From Myxococcota bacterium (GTDB taxonomy: Bacteria; Myxococcota; Polyangia; GCA-2747355; JAKLHH01): a stretch of 5,416 bases of DNA. Position 1 is the first letter of the stretch, and each line of letters begins with the position of its first letter. The translations under genes were made by a program, and so were the position numbers. The DNA is taken from NCBI GenBank assembly GCA_022710245.1, contig JAKLHH010000612.1, positions 1-5,416 on the forward strand, read 5' to 3'. The notes beneath the pieces are model-generated. The model saw only the letters and a list, made by a program, of their open reading frames with translations. It was not told the DNA's origin and did no database searches. Below, piece after piece: positions 1 to 4,322 of the stretch.

Positions 1-1
1 C

Positions 2-550
2 CCGCAGGCCGTGCTCTCGTTCATCTCCGACGACGACGCCTACGGGTACGGCTTCTTCATCAGCCGGCGCGGCGCAGATCGGGTGCTCAGCCACAGCGGG
101 GGCAACAATGGGTTCGCCTCCCAGGTCTACCTGCTCCCGGGCCGCCCGCTGGCGGTGGCGGTGCTGCTGAACTCGGCCGACGCCTTGAATCCGGATCTGA
201 TCGGGCAGCAGGCGCTGGAGCTCTTCACCCCGGGCCTGGCGGCGCCGAAGGTCTCCGCGCCTGCTCAGGCGGACCTCGCGGCCCTGGTCGGCACCTACCA
301 CGACCCCTTCGACCTCGGTGACGTGACCGTGACCCTGAGCGGGAGCACTCTGAGCGCCACCTTCCAGCGCTGGATGTACACCACCACGCTGCTCCCTGTC
401 GCCAGGCGGTCGTTCTACGTGACCACCAGCGCGAGCATGGGCGCGGCGCTGGAGAGTGCCCCCGGGCTGGAGCTCAACTTCTACCTCGACGGTCAGGGCA
501 GCGGCGAGTACCTGGTCTCGCTGTTCGGCGTGGGCAAGCGGATGCCCTGA
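2..550 (+). CDS. Serine hydrolase, beta-lactamase/PBP-like class (C-terminal part, 5' end outside window)
   Basis: The reading frame is already open at base 2 and ends at TGA 548-550, leaving 182 visible residues; the GTG at 11 is probably an internal valine codon. The visible part carries YGYGFFI followed by HSGGNNGF (His at visible residue 31). This resembles the third active-site motif (H-x-G, equivalent to KTG) of class C beta-lactamase-like serine hydrolases. Next comes a hydrophobic strand (LAVAVLLNSAD), as expected for the end of that fold. From about residue 93 a small beta-rich tail starts with LVGTYHDPF, a form common in C-terminal add-on domains of these hydrolases. The catalytic SxxK and YxN motifs would lie upstream and cannot be seen. 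Family members include esterases, D-aminopeptidases and carboxypeptidases, often exported, and the substrate cannot be told. Class assignment is fairly sure; function is not. Confidence 0.8.
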   Translation, partial: PQAVLSFISDDDAYGYGFFISRRGADRVLSHSGGNNGFASQVYLLPGRPLAVAVLLNSADALNPDLIGQQALELFTPGLAAPKVSAPAQADLAALVGTYHDPFDLGDVTVTLSGSTLSATFQRWMYTTTLLPVARRSFYVTTSASMGAALESAPGLELNFYLDGQGSGEYLVSLFGVGKRMP

Positions 551-724
551 GCGGGCGGACCTCCCCAGCCGACTGACCCAACACGCGGCCAGCTGCGCAC
601 GGGTGCTCGTCGAGAACTGGAGCCTCGAGTAGCCGGCGGGGGCGCCGCCTCGCCCGGAACAGCGCGTAGGTCCGTCTTCGGTCCACCGCGGAGGCGAGGC
701 ACGCGGCTTGCTTCTGGCCGCCGC
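551..724. other. Intergenic region without a recognisable gene
   Basis: This 174-bp spacer lies between two same-strand genes. I see no tRNA-like fold, no terminator with a T tract and no good -35/-10 pair. GCCTCGCC at 647-654 is perfectly complementary to GGCGAGGC at 693-700, so a long-looped stem is possible, but such matches are frequent at this GC content. No clear Shine-Dalgarno sequence precedes the ATG at 725. Confidence 0.5.
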
Positions 725-1336
725 ATGAGACTTCAACGCGTCCCTCTGCACATCCTCCTCCTCGGTCTCGGCCTCGCCGTCGCCGTGGTTCCGTCCCTCG
801 CGTCCGCCCAGCCGGCCGGCAAGCTCGAGCGCCTCAAGCAGCAGTGGGTCGAGCTCCGTGCGAAGGCCCTGCCCTCGCAGCCCGGGGTCACCCTGCGTCC
901 GCGGCTGAGCGCGGCGGAGCTGCGCCAGCTCCGTCGCATCGCGCGCATGCCCCACGTCTCCGTCGTCGGTGACCACGTGGTGGGCGCGAACGAGGCCTAC
1001 TACCAGGCGGCGCGCAGCGGTGAGCCTCGCGCCGACGCGCGCATGCTCTCCCTCGACGTGCTGGCGGGCGGCCTGCCGGGCGCGACCACCCAGCGCGGCA
1101 GCGTCACGCTGACGCAGCGGCCCTGGTTCGATGGCGGCGTCGCGCGCGAGCTGGAGTTCCGTGCGCCGGAGAAGATCACCTCGCGACGGCTCCGTGACGC
1201 GGGCGTCTACCCCCGCGCTCAGGTCAGCGTGCGCAAGCTCCCGGGCGGCAGCGCCGGCATCGCCATCGCCCCGCCGGGGCGGATCCAGCCGATCGGCTGG
1301 GACGCGGACGGCTACGAGATGCTCCCCAAGCGGTAG
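725..1336 (+). CDS. Secreted protein of unknown family, 203 aa
   Basis: The ATG at 725 opens a 203-residue protein with a classic Sec signal peptide: basic start (MRLQR), hydrophobic core around residues 8-24, and an ASA cleavage site at 26-28 giving a mature protein beginning QPAGK. The signal peptide is the main reason for choosing this start, because no good ribosome-binding site is visible. The mature part begins with a charged, probably helical stretch (LERLKQQWVELRAKAL, 34-49) and a second one (LSAAELRQLRRIARM, 61-75). The rest looks mixed alpha/beta and ends WDADGYEMLPKR. It has no cysteine, so no disulfides or lipid anchor. I recognise no domain and assign no function. Codon use with strong G/C third positions and the export signal argue that it is real. 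Its TAG stop (1334-1336) merges into a tandem repeat that stays open in the same frame to TAA 1556-1558, so the C-terminus may once have been longer. Confidence 0.8.
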   Translation: MRLQRVPLHILLLGLGLAVAVVPSLASAQPAGKLERLKQQWVELRAKALPSQPGVTLRPRLSAAELRQLRRIARMPHVSVVGDHVVGANEAYYQAARSGEPRADARMLSLDVLAGGLPGATTQRGSVTLTQRPWFDGGVARELEFRAPEKITSRRLRDAGVYPRAQVSVRKLPGGSAGIAIAPPGRIQPIGWDADGYEMLPKR

Positions 1337-1464
1337 TCCCGGGTAGAGTCCCAGGCGGCAGCGTCCCAGGCGCGAGAGTGCCGGGCGGCAGTGTCCGCGG
1401 CAGAGTCCTGGGCGGCAGAGTCCTGCGCGGCAGAGTCCTGCGCGGCAGAGTCCTGCGCGGCAGA
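1336..1464. repeat. Tandem minisatellite of nine 12/15-bp units
   Basis: Nine head-to-tail units begin with GTCC or a close variant. Unit lengths are 12, 15, 15, 15, 12, 15, 15, 15 and 15 bp. The last three are identical (GTCCTGCGCGGCAGA), the one before differs by one base, and the first five are more diverged, suggesting recent expansion or homogenisation at the right end. The array starts at the last base of the upstream TAG stop. All lengths are multiples of three, so frames persist through it; in the frame of the upstream gene it reads as a pentapeptide repeat of the type AAESC. There is no spacer/repeat structure of the CRISPR kind. Its function, if any, is unknown. Confidence 0.9.
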
Positions 1465-1492
1465 GCGTCCACCCCCCATGTCGGTCCGCTGG

Positions 1493-1504
1493 GGACAGCT
1501 GTCC
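1493..1504. promoter_or_regulatory. Perfect 12-bp palindrome, possible operator
   Basis: GGACAGCTGTCC is a perfect inverted repeat with no spacer, and it is followed at once by the overlapping 6-bp palindrome CACGTG (1504-1509). It lies in the non-coding stretch about 115 bp upstream of the lipoprotein start. Dyads like this are typical of sites bound by dimeric regulators. No promoter can be placed with confidence beside it, so the operator role is inference only. Confidence 0.35.
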
Positions 1505-1515
1505 ACGTGTCAGGA

Positions 1516-1545
1516 AGGTGCAGGGAACGTGAGACCCCGGCACCT
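1516..1545. other. Imperfect hairpin in the lipoprotein upstream region
   Basis: AGGTGC (1516-1521) pairs with GCACCT (1540-1545), and inside it GGG (1523-1525) can pair with CCC (1535-1537), leaving a 9-base loop. No T tract follows on the + strand, so it is not a standard intrinsic terminator. It may simply reflect base composition. Confidence 0.3.
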
Positions 1546-1597
1546 GCCCGCCGCGTAACGGAGTTCCAGGACCTTGCGCCGGACGTACCCTGGCCTG

Positions 1598-1618
1598 GCC
1601 CCTGCACGATCCTGGGGC
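1598..1618 (+). promoter_or_regulatory. Possible stem directly abutting the lipoprotein start codon
   Basis: GCCCC (1598-1602) is complementary to GGGGC (1614-1618), which ends at the base before the ATG at 1619. The GGGG is the only purine run near the start, and its spacing is too short for a normal Shine-Dalgarno site. If the stem forms, it would hide the initiation region. With only five pairs and an 11-base loop the evidence is weak. Confidence 0.25.
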
Positions 1619-3325
1619 ATGGCGACCAGGAACTACTACCTCCCAGTCCTCCACCTGCTCGGGATCCTCGCTGCCTGCAGCGGTCAGGTCCCGGACGAGC
1701 CCAGCGACGAGCTGAAGTCGCTGTCCATCTCGCCCGCCGACGCGGTCCTCACCGCCTCGCCGAGCAAGCCACAGACACAGACCTTCACGGTGCTCGCGAC
1801 CTATGCCTCGGGGACACGCGACGTGACCAGGGACGTGCACCTCACGCTGGCGAACCCGCTGCTCGGCAGCTTCGAGGGGGCCACGCTGACGAGCACGGAC
1901 CTGCAGGCGGGCCGGACCTCGGTGGTGGCCACGCTGGGCACCGTGACCAGCCAGACCTCGCTCACGGTCCGGATGACGTTGCGCTCGCTCGGCGAGGGGG
2001 TGCCGGCGAACGCCCAGACGCTCTTCGATCAGGCGAGCGACGCGGCGGGCAGCGGCCCCTCGGTGGTCTACCCGGCGACCGGCACGCTGATCCCGCCCAA
2101 CCTCGGCGAGCTCGAGGTGATGTGGGTCGACGGCGGTCACGATCTCTGGGAGCTCGCGGTCGAGAGCGAGCTGCTTGACCTGCGCCTCTACAGCGCGGCG
2201 CCCGTCGTGAGCCTCACCGACGCCGCCTTCCGGGTGATGGCGAGCTCCAGCCTCGAGGGCGAGGTGAAGGTGCACGTCCGCGGCCTCAGCCAGGCCGCGC
2301 CGTCGAGCAGCACGCGCTCGAGCGACGTCCAGGTCCTCTTCTCGCGCGAGGCCGTCCAGGGCGCGATCTACTACTGGGCCGCGACGTCGGCCGGCGGGAT
2401 CATCCGCTACGACTTCGGCGCTCCCGGTCAGAAGGCCACCTCGTTCTTCAGCAACGCCGAGGGTGGCGGCTGCGTCGCCTGCCACGCCCTCTCGCGCGAC
2501 GGCAAGCGGATGGCGGTGACCTTCGTCGGCGGCGACGGCCCCGCGGGCATCCTCGACGTGGCCAAGCGCTCGCTCACGGCGGACAAGACCTACGCGGCCA
2601 ACTTCCAGGTCTTCACGCCGGGCGGCGACCAGCTGATCGCCTCCTCGAAGGGCGTCCTCTCGGTGCGGGACCCGGTGAGCGGCGCGCAGCTCGCGCAGCT
2701 CGAGACGGGCGGCGCCGCCACCATGCCGGATATCTCCCCTGACGGGAAGCAGCTCGTCTGGACTCGCCCGGTCGCCCCCGGCTCCGACTGGTCCTTCAGC
2801 GGTGGGAGCATCGTCACGGCCCCCCTCACCGGCATGACGCTCGGCGGACCCACGGTGCTGGTGGCGGCCGCCAGCGCCACCGAGAACAACTACTACCCGG
2901 CTTACGCCCCCGACGGAAAGACGATCGTCTTCAACCGCTCGAGCGGGGACAGCTACAGCGATGATGACGCGGCGCTCTTCGCGGTCCCGGCCGGCGGCGG
3001 CGCTCCGGTGGAGCTGGCGCGGGCGAACCAGGGGCCGAACCTGCGCAACTCGTGGGGGCGCTGGTCGCCGTTCGTGCAGACCTACAAGGGAGCGACGCTG
3101 CTCTGGCTGACCTTCTCCTCGACGAGGGACTACGGGACGCGGCTGGTGAACAGCACCAAGGACGCGAAGGATCGGAACCCGCAGATCTGGATGACCGCGA
3201 TCCGCGTGGGCGAGCTCACCGCCGGGACCGACCCGAGCTTCCCGGCGTTCCGGCTGCCCGCTCAGGACCTCGCCACGAACAACCACATCGCGCAGTGGAC
3301 GGAGAAGGCGGTGGCGCTGGAGTAG
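1619..3325 (+). CDS. Lipoprotein with Ig-like domain, single CxxCH motif and TolB/PD40-like beta-propeller, 568 aa
   Basis: The chosen start is the ATG at 1619 because it gives a compact type II signal peptide with lipobox LAAC and lipidated Cys20; the in-frame TTG at 1574 would add 15 residues that spoil it. Mature segments in order: a bacterial Ig-like domain (about 33-118, starting LKSLSISPADAVL); a beta-rich domain (about 135-250) with YPATGTLIPPNLGELEVMW; IYYWAATSAGGIIRYDFG leading into a single CVACH motif (Cys285, Cys288, His289), the signature for covalent c-type haem; then propeller-type repeats including SRDGKRMAVTF, ISPDGKQLVW (372-381) and YAPDGKTIVF (429-438). The end reads FPAFRLPAQDLATNNHIAQW. 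The layout recalls uncharacterised lipoproteins that I associate with myxobacteria. Likely location is the periplasmic or outer face of the envelope. Haem binding is predicted from the motif alone, and no distal ligand can be identified. No redox partner gene is adjacent. It converges with the next gene, with 2 bp between the stop codons. Confidence 0.88.
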   Translation: MATRNYYLPVLHLLGILAACSGQVPDEPSDELKSLSISPADAVLTASPSKPQTQTFTVLATYASGTRDVTRDVHLTLANPLLGSFEGATLTSTDLQAGRTSVVATLGTVTSQTSLTVRMTLRSLGEGVPANAQTLFDQASDAAGSGPSVVYPATGTLIPPNLGELEVMWVDGGHDLWELAVESELLDLRLYSAAPVVSLTDAAFRVMASSSLEGEVKVHVRGLSQAAPSSSTRSSDVQVLFSREAVQGAIYYWAATSAGGIIRYDFGAPGQKATSFFSNAEGGGCVACHALSRDGKRMAVTFVGGDGPAGILDVAKRSLTADKTYAANFQVFTPGGDQLIASSKGVLSVRDPVSGAQLAQLETGGAATMPDISPDGKQLVWTRPVAPGSDWSFSGGSIVTAPLTGMTLGGPTVLVAAASATENNYYPAYAPDGKTIVFNRSSGDSYSDDDAALFAVPAGGGAPVELARANQGPNLRNSWGRWSPFVQTYKGATLLWLTFSSTRDYGTRLVNSTKDAKDRNPQIWMTAIRVGELTAGTDPSFPAFRLPAQDLATNNHIAQWTEKAVALE

Positions 3326-3327
3326 CG

Positions 3328-4056
3328 CTACTCCATCCGGACCAGGCCCACGCTCCCCTGGCTCGCGCGGCCGACGCGTGGCCGAGGCGTCTCGCCGGGT
3401 GCTTCGATCACGACGCCGAGCTGACGATCGCGGCGACCGCCGGTGTCCCGCGCGTTGATGGCGTGCCACCGGCCAAGGAGCTCCTCGATCGGAAGATAGG
3501 TGACGCGTGGGCGACGCGCCCCGCTGCCCTCACCCCACCAGGGATCCATCAGGTAGAGGTAGCGTGTGCCGACGCTCTTCAGCACCACGTAGTGGCCGGC
3601 GTCCCAGCGCTGCTCCAGCGGGCCACCGGGCGTCTCTGGCCAGGCCTGCAGCTCGAGGATGACGGCCTGGCCGCGCTTGACCGCGGACCGCAGCTCGCGC
3701 ACGGTGAGCCCCGTTCGCAGCTCGGCCTGGAGGCCGCGCCGCCGCGCGGCCGCGACGAGGCGCTCCGGCTCGGTGCCGGTCGCGGAGTTGGTGCCGAGCT
3801 CGCGATGGAGGCGCCGCTCATCGCCGCGCCACTCAGTGAAGAGGCGCAGCACCGAGCTGAGCGAGGCCGCGCCGCAGCTGTAGCCGGTCTCCTGGCGAAC
3901 CAGCGGGAGCGAGAGTCCCTGGCTGCTCGCGCGACGGATGGTCGAGGCCGACGGTCGAGGCTCTGCGGATCGGCGCGCGCTGGCGTGGCCGAGGGCGGCG
4001 AGCAAGGCAAGCGTGGTGAGCGCCGCACCGCGAAGCAAGGCCACCTCCGGCTGCAT
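3328..4056 (-). CDS. Exported C39-like (papain-fold) cysteine peptidase, 242 aa
   Basis: With the ATG at 4054-4056 as start, the protein opens with a signal peptide (MQPEVALLRGAALTTLALLA, cleavage near HASA at 24-27). A GTG at 4224 would add 56 residues of arginine-rich, composition-driven sequence ahead of the signal, so I reject it. The domain has the C39 peptidase pattern: Gln55 (oxyanion hole) and Cys61 in RQETGYSCGAASL, His155 in WDAGHYVVLK, and Asp171 in YLYLMDPWWG, giving a complete Gln/Cys/His/Asp set. C39 peptidases of ABC exporters cut leader peptides after double glycine. This one has no membrane or ATPase domain and seems to act alone outside the cytoplasm, so its substrate may be different. 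It converges on the lipoprotein gene and diverges from rtcB. No bacteriocin precursor is visible nearby. The fold is assigned with good confidence; the target is unknown. Confidence 0.85.
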   Translation of the reverse strand: MQPEVALLRGAALTTLALLAALGHASARRSAEPRPSASTIRRASSQGLSLPLVRQETGYSCGAASLSSVLRLFTEWRGDERRLHRELGTNSATGTEPERLVAAARRRGLQAELRTGLTVRELRSAVKRGQAVILELQAWPETPGGPLEQRWDAGHYVVLKSVGTRYLYLMDPWWGEGSGARRPRVTYLPIEELLGRWHAINARDTGGRRDRQLGVVIEAPGETPRPRVGRASQGSVGLVRME

Positions 4057-4065
4057 TGCGAGCAA

Positions 4066-4075
4066 GGCACGTGCC
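4066..4075. promoter_or_regulatory. Perfect 10-bp palindrome just upstream of the peptidase start
   Basis: GGCACGTGCC is a gapless inverted repeat ten bases ahead of the peptidase ATG, where a ribosome-binding site would be expected; no good Shine-Dalgarno sequence is seen there. The same arms (GGCAC and GTGCC) recur with a spacer in the hairpin at 4249-4266 on the rtcB side of the same intergenic region. A shared regulator site is possible but unproven. Confidence 0.3.
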
Positions 4076-4175
4076 GGGATGACTCCCCCGCAACGGTGCG
4101 TCTTCGCGGGGTGGGCTCCACGACTCGCGGAGAGCCGGCCGCCGACCTGTCCAGTGGCTCTTCGATTGTCGGTCG

Positions 4176-4197
4176 CGGAGCTTCGCCGAAGACTCCG
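4176..4197. other. Strong hairpin in the divergent intergenic region
   Basis: CGGAG (4176-4180) and CTTC (4181-4184) pair with CTCCG (4193-4197) and GAAG (4188-4191), giving nine pairs with a bulged A (4192) and a GCC loop. There is no T tract on either side, so it is not a standard terminator. It lies just upstream of the candidate rtcB promoter and could be a protein site or part of an upstream transcript. Confidence 0.4.
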
Positions 4198-4199
4198 GC

Positions 4200-4227
4200 T
4201 TGATCTCCCGGGCGCGGACGTCACAAT
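4200..4227 (+). promoter_or_regulatory. Candidate sigma-70-type promoter for rtcB
   Basis: TTGATC (4200-4205, four of six bases matching TTGACA) and CACAAT (4222-4227, four of six matching TATAAT) are separated by 16 bp. Transcription would start near 4234 and give a leader of about 90 bases. This is the best pair I found in the intergenic region, but chance matches of this quality are common. I looked for the sigma-54 signature known for some rtcB operons and did not find it. Confidence 0.3.
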
Positions 4228-4240
4228 GGAGCCTGGCTGC

Positions 4241-4317
4241 TGCCTCTCGGCACGGGGAAACGTGCCGGCCCCGTCTTCGAACGAACCCTCGTGGTCGCTG
4301 CTCCGCGGCGAGAGGTG
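4241..4317 (+). promoter_or_regulatory. Possible leader structure sequestering the rtcB ribosome-binding site
   Basis: CCTCTCG (4243-4249) is exactly complementary to CGAGAGG (4309-4315), which contains the rtcB Shine-Dalgarno sequence; two G-U pairs can extend the stem to 4241/4317. Inside the enclosed loop, GGCACG (4249-4254) and CGTGCC (4261-4266) form a second stem with a GGGAAA loop, sharing only base 4249 with the outer stem. Together this could form a folded leader that hides the initiation site. It matches no riboswitch class that I recognise. Confidence 0.35.
4311..4315 (+). promoter_or_regulatory. Ribosome-binding site of rtcB
   Basis: AGAGG lies seven bases before the ATG at 4323. 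It is the clearest Shine-Dalgarno sequence in the window and fixes the rtcB start. Confidence 0.7.
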
Positions 4318-4322
4318 TAGCC

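Noticed and set aside
1336..1464. CRISPR array
   Set aside because: Units are contiguous 12/15-mers without unique spacers, so this is a minisatellite.
1312..1506. Minus-strand small ORF with AAQDS pentapeptide repeats
   Set aside because: The periodic peptide is forced by the 15-bp DNA repeat; it has no ribosome-binding site, starts with GTG and has no other support.
1378..2178. Long + strand ORF starting in the repeat and overlapping the lipoprotein gene
   Set aside because: It is out of frame with the lipoprotein, its sequence is dominated by Arg, Gly, Ala and Pro, and it has no domain. It is open only because stops are rare in GC-rich DNA.
3052..4203. Long + strand ORF (383 codons) opposite the peptidase gene
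   Set aside because: It overlaps both the lipoprotein end and the peptidase; the minus-strand frame has a signal peptide and catalytic motifs, so this is a shadow.
4057..4224. N-terminal extension of the peptidase from a GTG at 4224
   Set aside because: It would bury the signal peptide 56 residues inside the protein, and the added sequence is arginine-rich with no conserved look.
4249..4266. Sigma-54 promoter for rtcB (as in RtcR-controlled operons)
   Set aside because: GGCACG resembles a -24 element, but no GC-containing -12 element occurs at the required distance.
4270..4290. tRNA T-arm-like TTCGAAC sequence
   Set aside because: The flanking bases do not form a T stem and no acceptor or anticodon arm can be drawn on either strand.
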